Shown: in pieces, positions 8,479-25,379 of the stretch
Layout: each line of letters starts with the position of its first letter
Position numbering within the stretch: position 1 is the stretch's first letter
NCBI GenBank assembly: GCA_013393545.1
Contig: JABXHG010000178.1
Coordinates: forward strand, 1 to 60,619
Reading direction: 5' to 3'
Source: Alteromonadaceae bacterium
GTDB taxonomy: Bacteria > Pseudomonadota > Gammaproteobacteria > Pseudomonadales > Oleiphilaceae
DNA: 60,619 nt
Notes under the pieces: generated by a model
Told to the model about the DNA's origin: nothing
The model's input: the letters and a program-made list of their open reading frames with translations, nothing else
The model's database searches: none
Program-made: the position numbers and the translations under genes

Positions 8479-8489
8479 GCTCGGTTACC

Positions 8490-9532
8490 TCAGGCGGAAT
8501 CCCGTTGGTGCCTGTTCTTCAGCAGGCATTGGTTTTCGATGGTTCGTACCAGTTCGGCGGCCAGCTGGGCAGGTGTGCCACAAAAACCGGCACAGCCGGT
8601 GGCGGTGACCGAATCGGGCATGGAGCTGTTGCCGCAACTGGCGCTGTTTTGTACCCACACACGGCTACCGTTCTCGTAAAGGCGCGGGGCGGCGATGGCA
8701 CCGTCGTTACCCATGCCGGAAAAAATAATGGCGTGGGTACGCTTGCCGAAATGTTCGGCCACGTTCAGCAATACCTGATCGATGGACGGCCCGTAGGGGC
8801 CTGGCCAGGGTGTTTGCTTGCAGGTCAGGGTGCCGTTGCTGGCGAACGCCCATTCCTGTTCCACCGGCATCAGTACCACATCGCCGTGGCCGATGCGCAT
8901 GCCTTCTTCCGCCGGTTTCAGCTGATAATGGGCATGGCGGCCAAGAATGCGGGTCAGCACATTGGTGAAATTGTTGTCGATGTGCTGGGCGTAGACAAAC
9001 CCCACTGGCAGGCCCGCCGGCAGATGATCCAGAAAGGTTTTGACCGCCGCCGGGCCGCCCAGGGACGCGCCCAGCACCCAGATTTCCCGCGCTGGTGCGT
9101 CGGCGGTTGCCGGGGTAATCCAGTTCGACAGGGCCGGCGCGGTGCTGTCGGCCGACGCCGCCCTTGCCAATGCTTCCATGTCGTTGGCGGTATCCAGTTG
9201 CTCGATGCGTCCGAGCTGCTGCTCCAGTTTGTTCAGCAGCCGCCGCTCCCAGCGAAAGCACTCGATGGTACCGGCGGCCGGGGCCGGGTCGACGCCAAAC
9301 AGCACCGGTGCCTCGGTATGCTCAAGCAGGTAGTCAAACAGGGCCGGGTGGTCGGCTTCGTCTTTCAGGGTCACCAGCCACAGCGCCACGTCGGGAAACG
9401 CGGGGTAGCCGATCAGGCGCTCGGGATCACCGGAAAACAGGACCTCGAGCCCGAATTTTCCGGTGGCTTCCTGTAGCCTGTGGCGTTGCAGCACCACGTC
9501 GGCCACGATCCCGATGGTTGGCCGTTCGGCCA

Positions 9533-9533
<1 letters not shown>
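8490..9533 (-). CDS. chpB: CheB-type methylesterase of the Pil-Chp system
   Basis: A 347-residue protein whose C-terminal half is a CheB methylesterase. The catalytic triad is visible: Ser157 in GASLGG, His184 in AQHID and Asp277 in SGMGNDG. It would remove methyl groups from the receptor PilJ, opposing PilK. The N-terminal 120 residues resemble a degenerate receiver domain; I do not see a clear phospho-acceptor Asp context. The ATG at 9533 overlaps the chpA stop as TGATG, so the two are translationally coupled. Confidence 0.9.
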
Positions 9534-16744
<7,211 letters not shown>

Positions 16745-16755
16745 AACCACTCCGG

Positions 16756-17655
16756 TTATTCTTCGTCGGGCCGGCGTTTGGTCCACGCCAGCACATGTTC
16801 CGAGGGGACCCGTTGCAGGCCGGGAGGTTGCCAGTCGGTCAACTCTCCCTGGCCCAGTACCAGCAGCCCACCGGGTGCCAGATAACCTGCCAGCTTTTTA
16901 ACAATTTCACGCCGGCGCCAGCGGCGGAAATAGATCAGCAGGTTCTGACAGAAGATGATGTTCATACCCTGCATCGGAACTTTATCCAGGTTCAGCACGT
17001 TGAGCCTGGCGAAACATACCCGTTCACGAAGGCTGTCAATCACCTTCACGGTGTTTTGTTCCGCCGGCTGGAAGTAGCGCGAGCGCAGATCGTTGTCCAT
17101 CCCTTGCAGGCTGCGGGCATTGAACTGCCCCTGGCTGGCCTTGGCCAGAGCGGGCTGGCTGATGTCCGAGCCGGTAATCCCAAACAATGGCTGAAGGCCC
17201 AGCTGGGTCATGCACTCGTTGAGTGTGATGGCCAGTGTGTAGGGCTCTTCGCCGGTGGAGCAGCCCACGCTCCAGGCCTCCAGTGCGCCGTTGCGAAACT
17301 GGTCGCGCGGACGGGTCAGGACATAATCCGCAACCAGGCGGAAGGCATCAGGGTCCCGGAAAAAACGGGTTTCCTGTACTGTCAGCCGATCCACCAGCAC
17401 CGTCCACTCCCGGATGGCGGCCGGGCCGGAGACGATGTGCTCGTAATAATCCTGGTAGCTATCGACGCCGATTTCCCGCATCCGGATGCCCAGGTTGGTT
17501 TCCAGAAACGAGCGGCGCTCTTCGCTGACGGTGATGCCGGTGCGCTGTTCCAACAGCTGCTGCCATTGCCGGAACTGCGCCCCATCCATATCCCGAAGCC
17601 GGTGCATGGCCCAGGGCCCGTTGGCGGCTGACAGGTGTTTGTGCATCGTCGCCAT
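16756..17655 (-). CDS. pilK: CheR-type methyltransferase of the Pil-Chp system
   Basis: A 299-residue SAM-dependent methyltransferase. The N-terminal CheR helical domain (FRQWQQLLEQRTGITVSEER) precedes the catalytic domain with RLTVQETRFFRD and the SAM-binding EAWSVGCSTGEEPYTLA. It would methylate glutamates of PilJ. The gene is 26 bp after pilJ and 11 bp before chpA. The start at 17655 lacks a strong ribosome-binding site; the Met at codon 4 is an alternative. Confidence 0.92.
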   Translation of the reverse strand: MATMHKHLSAANGPWAMHRLRDMDGAQFRQWQQLLEQRTGITVSEERRSFLETNLGIRMREIGVDSYQDYYEHIVSGPAAIREWTVLVDRLTVQETRFFRDPDAFRLVADYVLTRPRDQFRNGALEAWSVGCSTGEEPYTLAITLNECMTQLGLQPLFGITGSDISQPALAKASQGQFNARSLQGMDNDLRSRYFQPAEQNTVKVIDSLRERVCFARLNVLNLDKVPMQGMNIIFCQNLLIYFRRWRRREIVKKLAGYLAPGGLLVLGQGELTDWQPPGLQRVPSEHVLAWTKRRPDEE

Positions 17656-17681
17656 AGACCGTCATCTGCCCCGGGCGGTGA

Positions 17682-19757
17682 TCAGTTGATCACCGGAACG
17701 TCGTTGTTTTCTTCCAGTTCTTGCTCTGGCAGTTCTTCTTCCGGAAGCTTGAAGCCCGCTACCGACAATCGCAGCTCGGACGCCATTTCGGCCAGGTTAC
17801 CGATTGAATTCGCGGTGGCGTTGGTGCCCGAGGAAGTCTGGGAGGTAATTTCCTGGATAACGTTCATGGTGTTGGAAATGTGCGCGGCGGACGACGACTG
17901 CTGACGTGCCGCGTTGGAGATGTTCTGGATCAATTCCGCCAGACTGGTGGATACGTTCTCGATTTCCTCCAGGGCGATACCGGCATCCTGGGCCAGGCGG
18001 GCACCACGGACCACCTCGGCGGTGGTGTGTTCCATGGAGATAACCGCTTCGTTGGTATCCGACTGGATGGTTTTAACCAGCGCTTCGATCTGCTTGGTGG
18101 CCGCAGATGAACGTTCCGCCAGGCGCTGAACTTCGTCGGCAACCACCGCGAAGCCCCGGCCTGCATCACCAGCCATGGAGGCCTGGATGGCGGCGTTCAG
18201 GGACAGGATGTTGGTCTGGTCGGCGATGTCGTTGATCAACGATACGATGTCGCCGATTTCCTGGGACGATTCACCCAGACGCTTGATCCGCTTGGAGGTT
18301 TCCTGGATTTGCTCACGGATGTTGTCCATGCCTCGGATGGTGTTCTGTACCACCTCGGCGCCTTTCTTGGCGATGGCAACCGAGCGTTCCGCTACCGCCG
18401 AGGATTCGGAGGCGTTGGACGATACCTGGTCGATGGACACCGCCATTTCGTTCACGGCGGCGGACGCACCGGCAATTTCCTGGGCCTGATGCTCGGAGGC
18501 ATCGGCCAGGTGCATGGCGGTGGACTGGGTTTCCTGGGCGGCACCGGATACCCGCACGGCGGTGGCACGGATGGACTGTACCAGGCTGCGCATCTGGTCG
18601 ATCGCGAAGTTGATGGAGTCAGCGATGGCGCCAGTGAAGTCCTCGGTTACCGTGGCCTCGGCGGTCAGGTCACCGTCGGCAAGATCGGCCAGTTCGTCCA
18701 GTAGTCGCAGGATCGCGTTCTGGTTCTGTTCATTCTGCGACTGGGTGGCTGCCAGGCGGGCCCGGGCTTCGCGGTACAGGGTCAGGCCGATGAACACGAC
18801 AATGGCGACCATGATGGCCAGAATGGCAAACGCCAGAGTCGGGCTCAGGAAACGGGTTTCGGACTGTACCGTGAATTGTCCGGCCAGATCGGACAACTGG
18901 GACAGCAGCACCTCGGAGTTTTCGAAAATTTCGCCGGCGGCGTTACGCACCCTGAAGAGGTCGGGAGAAGCTTCAAGGATGGCGTTAACGTTTTGGGAGA
19001 CGAAACGGAACAGCTCGTCCACGGACTGCAGGGCGGCGATGGCGTCCGGGTCGGTCACTTGCGGGATACCCATGGCCTGGTTGCCGTTAAGCTGGCCGTC
19101 AAGTACGCGGCCGAACAGGCTGGCGTCACGACCGAAGCGGTCGGCGGCGATAACCGCGTCCTCGTCGCCGGAAAGTACGGCATTAACTGACCGCAGGATC
19201 CGCTCGGCCAGCAGTGACTGGCGCTGGGCCAGGGCGACCTGGCTTCGGGGTGCCTGGTTGTCGAGCAGGATTTGTACGATGTCCTCGTATTCAACCTGCA
19301 ACTGTGGAATGGTCTCGTTCAGGGTGCGGGCCACGCCGTGAAGGTCGAGTACGCCGGCCCGGGTTTCCAGGATATCATCGGCGTTTTGACGCACGCTTTC
19401 CCAGCTGTCCTGAACCCCGCTTTGCTGTGCCACTTCACTGGCCGGCAAGCCGGTTTCCGAGCTGCCCTCACTGACATTGCTCCAGAGCTTCTGGAACTCT
19501 TCCCGGGACCGACGCAACTGGTCGAAAGCCGATTCGGTACCGCCGGCCGCTTCCGTTGCGTTTTTCGCGATTTCCTGGGACAGCACGCGCATTTCCCCGG
19601 TGCTTGCGATGTATTCCTGGTCGTGCTGGCTGTTCTGGTTGATCATGAACAGTACAACAACGAGCAGGACGGTCAGTGCAATCAGCGCGGCGATCAGGCC
19701 GGCAACCAGCTTGTTGCCTCCCTGTCCCTTACTGAGTCTTCCGGCTCTGCTTTTCAT
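17682..19757 (-). CDS. pilJ: Methyl-accepting chemotaxis protein of twitching motility
   Basis: A 691-residue inner-membrane receptor. It has a transmembrane helix at about 17-39, a periplasmic region with PilJ-type sensing domains (about 40-305), a second helix at about 309-330, then HAMP and signalling domains. The hairpin tip is visible as QTNILSLNAAIQASMAGDAG and GRGFAVVADEVQRLAERS near residue 535. It signals through PilI/ChpC to ChpA. The ATG at 19757 follows a GGGAG site. Confidence 0.95.
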   Translation of the reverse strand: MKSRAGRLSKGQGGNKLVAGLIAALIALTVLLVVVLFMINQNSQHDQEYIASTGEMRVLSQEIAKNATEAAGGTESAFDQLRRSREEFQKLWSNVSEGSSETGLPASEVAQQSGVQDSWESVRQNADDILETRAGVLDLHGVARTLNETIPQLQVEYEDIVQILLDNQAPRSQVALAQRQSLLAERILRSVNAVLSGDEDAVIAADRFGRDASLFGRVLDGQLNGNQAMGIPQVTDPDAIAALQSVDELFRFVSQNVNAILEASPDLFRVRNAAGEIFENSEVLLSQLSDLAGQFTVQSETRFLSPTLAFAILAIMVAIVVFIGLTLYREARARLAATQSQNEQNQNAILRLLDELADLADGDLTAEATVTEDFTGAIADSINFAIDQMRSLVQSIRATAVRVSGAAQETQSTAMHLADASEHQAQEIAGASAAVNEMAVSIDQVSSNASESSAVAERSVAIAKKGAEVVQNTIRGMDNIREQIQETSKRIKRLGESSQEIGDIVSLINDIADQTNILSLNAAIQASMAGDAGRGFAVVADEVQRLAERSSAATKQIEALVKTIQSDTNEAVISMEHTTAEVVRGARLAQDAGIALEEIENVSTSLAELIQNISNAARQQSSSAAHISNTMNVIQEITSQTSSGTNATANSIGNLAEMASELRLSVAGFKLPEEELPEQELEENNDVPVIN

Positions 19758-19847
19758 TTTCTGGCTCCCGGCCTTTATTTTCCAAATGACAAGTTGTTAT
19801 AGCGGGTTTCAGGTGTCATGGTGAGGCTTACGCCAGGTTTATCACCC

Positions 19848-20414
19848 TTACCACTGTGCAACATCGAGAAAGCGTTCATCGGCCATCAGATCGACGGCCG
19901 AGAACACGTTCCAGATTTCCTCATCGCGTTCGTAGCTTCCGTTTACGAATGGCCGAACGCTGTCGGGCGCCCGTCCGGGGTCGGCCCTGAAACTTTCGGC
20001 AGCAAAATACTGCATGCCCAGTACGGTATCCACCACCAGGCCACTGAATACGTCATCCTGCTCCACCACCAAAACCCGGCGTTCGCGCAGGCTGCGGGAC
20101 GAGTGTGCCAGCCCGAAAAAGTTGGCCAGATCCACCAGCGGCAGAAGCCGGCCACGGACATTGGCCGCGCCCATCATGAATGACTGGACCCCTGGAATGT
20201 GGGTAAAGCGGGGAACATGCAGAATTTCAGTGACCTCACCCATGGGCGCTACATAGCGCTCGCCGGCCAGAATGAAGCCGATACCGTTCCAGAGTTCGAC
20301 GGCTTCCTGTTGTTCGGGCAAGCCAGCAGCCATCGCCCGGTTGCGTCGGGCAATGTCTGTCAGCAATGCGAACGGGGTGGTCTCGCCAGCCATGGCAGCT
20401 CCACTGTCGGACAT
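19848..20414 (-). CDS. pilI: CheW-like adaptor of the Pil-Chp system
   Basis: A 188-residue CheW-domain protein (GIGFILAGERYVAPMGEVTE, RGRLLPLVDLANFFG). It links the receptor PilJ to the kinase ChpA. Its ATG overlaps the pilH stop codon (TGATG), consistent with one polycistronic mRNA. Length is normal for PilI. Confidence 0.93.
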   Translation of the reverse strand: MSDSGAAMAGETTPFALLTDIARRNRAMAAGLPEQQEAVELWNGIGFILAGERYVAPMGEVTEILHVPRFTHIPGVQSFMMGAANVRGRLLPLVDLANFFGLAHSSRSLRERRVLVVEQDDVFSGLVVDTVLGMQYFAAESFRADPGRAPDSVRPFVNGSYERDEEIWNVFSAVDLMADERFLDVAQW

Positions 20415-20776
20415 CAGTCAAGCAGCGTGCTGATGGTCTTGATCAGGTCGTTTTCCTCGACAGGCTTGACCAGATAACCCTTGGCGCCCTGACGGGTGCC
20501 CCATACCCGGTCGGTTTCCTGATCCTTGGTGGTCACGATAATCACGGGAATCGAGGCTGTTTCCGGCGCACGGGTCAATTGACGGGTTGCCTGAAAACCA
20601 TTGAGGCCGGGCATGACCACGTCCATCAGGACAAGGTCCGGTGTTTCTGCGCGGGCCTTGGCGACACCGTCGGCACCATTATCGGCGGTCATCACCTCAT
20701 GCTGGTGTTTTTCCAGAATCGTGGAAATCTTTTTCACTTCGGTCGGAGAGTCGTCAACAATCAGAATGCGGGCCAT
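20414..20776 (-). CDS. pilH: Single-domain response regulator of twitching motility
   Basis: A 120-residue CheY-like receiver. The acidic pocket is in ILIVDDSPTE, the phospho-acceptor Asp is in LVLMDVVMPGLNG, and the conserved Lys is in YLVKPVEEND. PilH in Pseudomonas is phosphorylated by ChpA and counteracts PilG. The gene is intact here, unlike the neighbouring pilG, from which it is separated by 32 bp. Confidence 0.94.
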   Translation of the reverse strand: MARILIVDDSPTEVKKISTILEKHQHEVMTADNGADGVAKARAETPDLVLMDVVMPGLNGFQATRQLTRAPETASIPVIIVTTKDQETDRVWGTRQGAKGYLVKPVEENDLIKTISTLLD

Positions 20777-20808
20777 GTTTTCCTCGATGGTTCTTGGTGT
20801 CAGCAGGT

Positions 20809-21201
20809 TTACTGTTCAGCCTGGGGCATGTATTGGCGGATGGTGTTAAGCAATTCATCCTTACTGAACGGCTTGGTCAGATACTGATCGGAGCCTACGA
20901 TGCGGCCTTTGGCCTTGTCGAACAGGCCGTCCTTGCTTGAAAGCATGATCACCGGCGTGTTCTTGAATGAGGAGTTGTTCTTGATCAGCGCGCAGGTCTA
21001 GTAGCCGTCCAGGCGTGGCATCATGCTGTCTACGAAAATGATGTCGGGTTGCGTGTCGGCAATCTTGGCCAGAGCGTCAAAGCCATCCGTAGCGGTGATG
21101 ACCTCACAGCCCACTTTCTTCAGAAGGGTTTCGGCGGTGCGACGAATGGTTTTGCTGTCGTCGATTACCATGATCTTCAGGTTTTCGAAGTTGTCATCCA
21201 T
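20809..21201 (-). pseudogene. pilG: Response regulator PilG interrupted by an in-frame TAG
   Basis: The frame from ATG 21201 to TAA 20809 would encode 130 residues matching PilG along its length, with VMVIDDSKTIRR-like, IIFVD and LTKPFSKDELL motifs. Codon 68 (21000-20998) is TAG directly after RLDGY and before TCALIKNN, where PilG has Gln; CAG to TAG is a single C-to-T transition. Residue 59, next to phospho-acceptor Asp58, is Ser, where I recall Ile. The 67-residue product would lack the conserved Lys and half the fold. PilG is the activating output of the Pil-Chp pathway. A sequencing error is possible. Confidence 0.88.
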
Positions 21202-21513
21202 TGTCCAACTGCCTTGCGCTCCAGCGACTGTTGTTAATTGCATATCGGGTTTTAACACAAACCTTCTGGTTGTTCTATAAACCCTGCCCGGTAAATAAGT
21301 ATCAATAGTCGTATACGAAAAATCCTTTTCCTGACAGATTGTACCTGTGTTTTGTGTCACGAAAATTGATCTGGCCACTTCTGCGAATGCATTCGTGGTT
21401 CGGATACAATACTATCTCGATAGCCTTCAATCATAGCAGCTTATGCCGGCTACGCTCTGCGTACCCGTTCGTGTTTTGAATTCAGTGACCTAACTCATCA
21501 AGCAGGAGACGCC
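21202..21513. promoter_or_regulatory. Divergent intergenic region between pilG and gshB
   Basis: This 312-bp gap must hold the promoters of the pil-chp operon (leftward) and of gshB (rightward). A TACAAT that could serve as a -10 for gshB lies at 21405-21410, but its -35 is poor. I see no clear terminator, small gene or structured RNA in it. Confidence 0.35.
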
Positions 21514-22476
21514 ATGACCATCCGCCTGGGTATTGTGATGGACCCGATCGAGAAAATCCATTTCAAGAAAGACAGTTCGCTGGCCATGTTGCTGGCGGCC
21601 CAGAGGCGTGGCTGGGAAATCGAGTATATGGAGTTGCCGGACATGTACCTGGAAGGCGGTCGTGCCATGGCCCATACCCGGGCGCTGACCGTGCACAACG
21701 ATCCGGAGAACTGGTTCAACTATGGCCCCGATCAGCAACGTGCCCTCGGCGATCTGGATGTGATTCTAATGCGCAAGGATCCGCCGGTGGACCGGGAGTT
21801 TCTGATGGCCACCTATATTCTGGAAGCCGCCGAACAGCAAGGTGCACTGGTGGTAAATCCGGCCGCGACCCTGCGCGACTGCAATGAAAAGCTGTTTGCC
21901 ACCCAGTTTGAAGACCTGACTCCGCCGCTGCTGGTGACCCGCTCGGCCCGGCGCTTCAAGGAGTTTTACGCGAAACACGGCGATGTCATCATGAAGCCGG
22001 TGGACGGCATGGGCGGCCGGTCGATTTTCCGGGTAAAGGAAAATGACGCCAACCTGGGCGTGATTATCGAAACCCTCACCAACTATGGCGCTCACCAGGC
22101 CATGGCCCAAAAGTTCATTCCCGAGATCACTGATGGCGACAAGCGGATTCTGTTAATTGACGGTGAGCCGGTACCCTACTCTCTTGCACGGATTCCCTCC
22201 CATGGTGAGAATCGTGGCAACCTGGCCGCCGGTGGTCGGGGCGAGGGGCGTGAGCTGACCGAGCGTGATCGGGAAATTTGCGCGCGCGTGGCGCCGGTGA
22301 TCAAGGAAAAAGGGCTGATCTTTGTTGGGCTGGATGTGATTGGCGATTATCTCACCGAAATCAATGTGACCAGCCCCACCTGCATCCGCGAGCTGGATGC
22401 GGCCTTTGATATCGACATTTCCGAGATGCTGATGGCGGCCATCGCCCGCCGGCTCGAACAGAAAGGCCAATCGTGA
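21514..22476 (+). CDS. gshB: Glutathione synthetase
   Basis: A 320-residue ATP-grasp ligase joining gamma-glutamylcysteine and glycine. The N-terminal MTIRLGIVMDPIEKIHFKKD, the central KPVDGMGGRSIFRV and the C-terminal FVGLDVIGDYLTEINVTSPT are diagnostic. The ATG follows a GGAG site. It is the first gene of a rightward group running through tonB, ruvX and the pyr genes, in the same order as in Pseudomonas. Confidence 0.97.
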   Translation: MTIRLGIVMDPIEKIHFKKDSSLAMLLAAQRRGWEIEYMELPDMYLEGGRAMAHTRALTVHNDPENWFNYGPDQQRALGDLDVILMRKDPPVDREFLMATYILEAAEQQGALVVNPAATLRDCNEKLFATQFEDLTPPLLVTRSARRFKEFYAKHGDVIMKPVDGMGGRSIFRVKENDANLGVIIETLTNYGAHQAMAQKFIPEITDGDKRILLIDGEPVPYSLARIPSHGENRGNLAAGGRGEGRELTERDREICARVAPVIKEKGLIFVGLDVIGDYLTEINVTSPTCIRELDAAFDIDISEMLMAAIARRLEQKGQS

Positions 22477-22510
22477 TTGTGAACCAACGGAGTAACACCA
22501 GGGACGGGTA

Positions 22511-23377
22511 ATGGCAGTACAGGTAACGGATCTCGACAGGTTTTCCTTCACGCTGTTCATGGCGCTGGCGGTGCATGCCATCATCGGTCTGGGGTTGACG
22601 TTTACTCCGGAAGAGCCGCCTGCGTCGGCGAAAACGATGGAAATCACCCTGTCGCAGTTTGACGACCAGCAGGCCCCGGACGAAGCCGATTTCCTGGCTC
22701 AGACCAACCAGCAGGGCAGTGGCACCACGGAAAAGAAAGTGGAAATGACCTCGCCCGAACCGGCTGAGCTTTCCAAACCGGAGGTGGCGCAGATTCAGCC
22801 CCGGCCGCAGACCACCACCGAGCCGTCGCCCCAACAGGCGCAAGCGGTGGTGCAGACTGAAAACAACCCCGACCGCGAGGTCGCGCAGCCAGACCCGAAG
22901 ACCGAGCCAGTCCCGGAACCCTTGCCGCGCGCCGAGAATAAAAGCTTATTGGAGGAAAGTCTGGAGGTTGCCTCGCTGGAGGCGCGGCTGGCCGATCAGC
23001 AGCAGGCTTATGCCAAGCGACCTCGAATAAAGTATGTCACTGCGACCAGCACATTGAAATCGAGCAATGCGTGGTATGTGCAGAACTGGGTCGATAAAGT
23101 AACTCGGGTGGGTAATTTAAACTATCCGCAACAGGCCCGCCGGGCCGGCATTCATGGCAATCTGCGTCTTTTGGTCCAGGTCAGAAAGGATGGCACGATA
23201 CGAGAGGTGGCAATACTGGAGTCCTCCGGCAGTTCGGTGCTTGATGATGCGGCTATCCAGATCGTTCGCAGGGCGGCTCCTTTTGCGCCTTTCCCAGAGG
23301 ATCTTGAGGAACAATATGATGTGCTGGAAATTATTCGCACCTGGTCGTTCCAACGAAAGGGGCTTACCGCTGGATGA
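22511..23377 (+). CDS. TonB-like energy transducer (TonB3 type)
   Basis: A 288-residue protein. It has one N-terminal membrane segment (about 12-34), a long Pro/Glu/Gln-rich periplasmic linker (about 40-150), and a C-terminal TonB domain with YPQQARRAGIHGNLRLLV and SSGSSVLDDAAIQIVR. Position between gshB and ruvX matches P. aeruginosa tonB3, a gene linked there to twitching motility. Its stop overlaps the ruvX start (ATGA). A role in siderophore uptake is the alternative. Confidence 0.88.
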   Translation: MAVQVTDLDRFSFTLFMALAVHAIIGLGLTFTPEEPPASAKTMEITLSQFDDQQAPDEADFLAQTNQQGSGTTEKKVEMTSPEPAELSKPEVAQIQPRPQTTTEPSPQQAQAVVQTENNPDREVAQPDPKTEPVPEPLPRAENKSLLEESLEVASLEARLADQQQAYAKRPRIKYVTATSTLKSSNAWYVQNWVDKVTRVGNLNYPQQARRAGIHGNLRLLVQVRKDGTIREVAILESSGSSVLDDAAIQIVRRAAPFAPFPEDLEEQYDVLEIIRTWSFQRKGLTAG

Positions 23378-23799
23378 GTAACCGCCAACGTATTCTCGCC
23401 TTCGATTTTGGAACCCGACGCATTGGCGTGGCCACCGGCCAGCAAATGCTGGGTACCGGTCAGCCCCTGTCGATGATCCCGGCGCGGGATGGCATCCCCG
23501 ACTGGCAGGTTATCGAGCAGCTATTGGCAGAGTGGCAGCCCGATATCGTGCTGGTGGGGCTGCCACTGAATATGGACGACACCGAGAACGACATGTGCGC
23601 CCGTGCCCGCAAGTTCGGCAAACGCCTGCATGGCCGCTATCATGTGCCCGTGGAAATGGTGGACGAACGGCTGACCAGCTTCGAAGCCAAGGGTGAGGTG
23701 ATGGCCGCCGGCGGCAGCCGCGATTTTGGCCGCCACGGGGTGGATGACCGCGCGGCGGTGCTGATTCTGGAAACCTGGTGCCGGGAACAGGCCGGCTGA
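23374..23799 (+). CDS. ruvX: Holliday junction resolvase-like YqgF/RuvX
   Basis: A 141-residue RNase H-fold protein with AFDFGTRRIGVA at the start, DERLTSFEAKGE in the middle and DDRAAVLILE near the end; these carry the expected acidic active-site residues. In E. coli the protein acts in 16S rRNA 5'-end processing. The gene overlaps the tonB stop by 4 bp, and pyrR follows 20 bp later. Confidence 0.94.
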   Translation: MSNRQRILAFDFGTRRIGVATGQQMLGTGQPLSMIPARDGIPDWQVIEQLLAEWQPDIVLVGLPLNMDDTENDMCARARKFGKRLHGRYHVPVEMVDERLTSFEAKGEVMAAGGSRDFGRHGVDDRAAVLILETWCREQAG

Positions 23800-23819
23800 T
23801 CCAATATAAAGAGGCTTGA

Positions 23820-24329
23820 ATGACCGCATTGTTTGATATCGACCAGTTGCTCAATGAAATGGAAGCCGGCCTGCGCCGGGTTCTGGAGCAGCGTGGTGTG
23901 ACGGACCCGGCCCTGATCGGCATTCGTACCGGCGGTGTCTGGCTGGCGGATGCCCTGGGCAAGCGCCTTGGCATCGGGCAGCCGTATGGCGAGCTGGATA
24001 TTTCCTTTTACCGGGATGATTTCAGCCGTATTGGCCTGAACCCGAAGGTGAAGCCCTCCAGTTTGCCGTTTGATACCGAAGGCCGGGACATTCTGTTGAT
24101 TGACGATGTCATCATGAGTGGGCGCACCATTCGCGCCGCCATGAACGAGATCTTCGACTACGGCCGGCCCAACAGCATCACCCTCGCTACCCTGGTGGAT
24201 CTCGGTTCCCGGGAGCTGCCGGTACAGCCGGATGTGATTGGCCAGGTTCTGGAGCTCGGCGCGCACCAGCGAGTGAAGCTGCGGGGCCCGGAGCCACTGC
24301 GTATTGAAGTTCAGGAATCCGGACAGTAA
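23820..24329 (+). CDS. pyrR: PyrR-type uracil phosphoribosyltransferase/regulator
   Basis: A 169-residue phosphoribosyltransferase-fold protein with the PRPP loop ILLIDDVIMSGRTIRAAM and the GIRTGGVWLA segment. In Gram-positives PyrR is an RNA-binding attenuator; in pseudomonads the linked gene is thought to influence pyr expression and can have UPRTase activity. It precedes pyrB by 27 bp. I see no attenuator hairpin in that gap. Confidence 0.92.
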   Translation: MTALFDIDQLLNEMEAGLRRVLEQRGVTDPALIGIRTGGVWLADALGKRLGIGQPYGELDISFYRDDFSRIGLNPKVKPSSLPFDTEGRDILLIDDVIMSGRTIRAAMNEIFDYGRPNSITLATLVDLGSRELPVQPDVIGQVLELGAHQRVKLRGPEPLRIEVQESGQ

Positions 24330-24356
24330 TAACTCCAACACAGAAGCAGGCGTGAC

Positions 24357-25379
24357 ATGACCGCAACAGACCCTTCCCCGAATCACCTGCAGCTGACCCG
24401 GGATGGTCAGTTGCGCCACTTTCTGACACTCGACGGCCTCAGCCGTGAACTGCTCACCGACATTCTCGACACCGCGGATTCGTTCATAGAGGTGGGTACC
24501 CGCAGCATCAAGAAAGTACCGCTGCTGCGTGGCCGTACCGTGGTGAACCTGTTTTTCGAGCCTAGCACCCGTACCCGTAGCACCTTTGAGCTGGCTGCCA
24601 AGCGCTTGTCGGCGGACGTGCTCAACCTGGACATCTCCACCTCGGCCACCTCCAAGGGCGAATCCCTCTCCGATACCCTGCTGAACCTGGAAGCCATGGC
24701 CAGCGACATGTTCGTGGTGCGCCATTCCCAGAGCGGCGCGCCCCATTTCATCGCCGGCAGTGTGACCCCGGGCGTGGCCATCATCAACGCCGGCGATGGC
24801 CGCCATTCGCATCCGACCCAGGCCATGCTGGATATGCTTACCATCCGCCAGAACAAAGGCGGGTTTGCAGGATTGAAAGTGGCCATCGTCGGCGATGTAC
24901 TGCACTCGCGGGTGGCCCGTTCACAAATTCGTGCCTTGAATGAGCTGGGCGTGGAAGAAGTACGGATCATCGCTCCGGGCACCTTGCTGCCGAGGGATGT
25001 GGAAGACCTGGGCTGCACTGTGGAGTATGACATGCAGCGGGGCATGAAAGATTTGGATGTGGTGATCATGCTGCGCCTGCAAAACGAGCGCATGGAAGGG
25101 GCTTTATTGCCCAGTGAGCGGGAATTCTTCAGGTTGTACGGCCTGACTGAGGAAAAACTCGCGCTGGCCAAGCCTGACTGCATTGTCATGCACCCGGGGC
25201 CGATCAACCGGGGCGTGGAAATCGAATCCTCAGTGGCCGACGGCCCGCAATCGGTGATCCTCAGCCAGGTCACCAATGGTATCGCCATTCGTATGGCGGT
25301 GATGTCCATGGCCATGGGCGGGCAAATGGCTGAGCGCCAGCAGAAACAGACAGCAACCAACCAGGAGGCCCGTACATGA
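24357..25379 (+). CDS. pyrB: Aspartate carbamoyltransferase catalytic subunit
   Basis: A 340-residue enzyme of pyrimidine synthesis joining carbamoyl phosphate and aspartate. The carbamoyl-phosphate loop [15 protein letters not shown] and the sequences [10 protein letters not shown] and HPGPINRG are present. The length fits the class A type that forms a dodecamer with PyrC'. Its stop overlaps the pyrC' start (ATGA), which supports stoichiometric production. Confidence 0.97.
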   Translation: MTATDPSPNHLQLTRDGQLRHFLTLDGLSRELLTDILDTADSFIEVGTRSIKKVPLLRGRTVVNLFFEPSTRTRSTFELAAKRLSADVLNLDISTSATSKGESLSDTLLNLEAMASDMFVVRHSQSGAPHFIAGSVTPGVAIINAGDGRHSHPTQAMLDMLTIRQNKGGFAGLKVAIVGDVLHSRVARSQIRALNELGVEEVRIIAPGTLLPRDVEDLGCTVEYDMQRGMKDLDVVIMLRLQNERMEGALLPSEREFFRLYGLTEEKLALAKPDCIVMHPGPINRGVEIESSVADGPQSVILSQVTNGIAIRMAVMSMAMGGQMAERQQKQTATNQEART

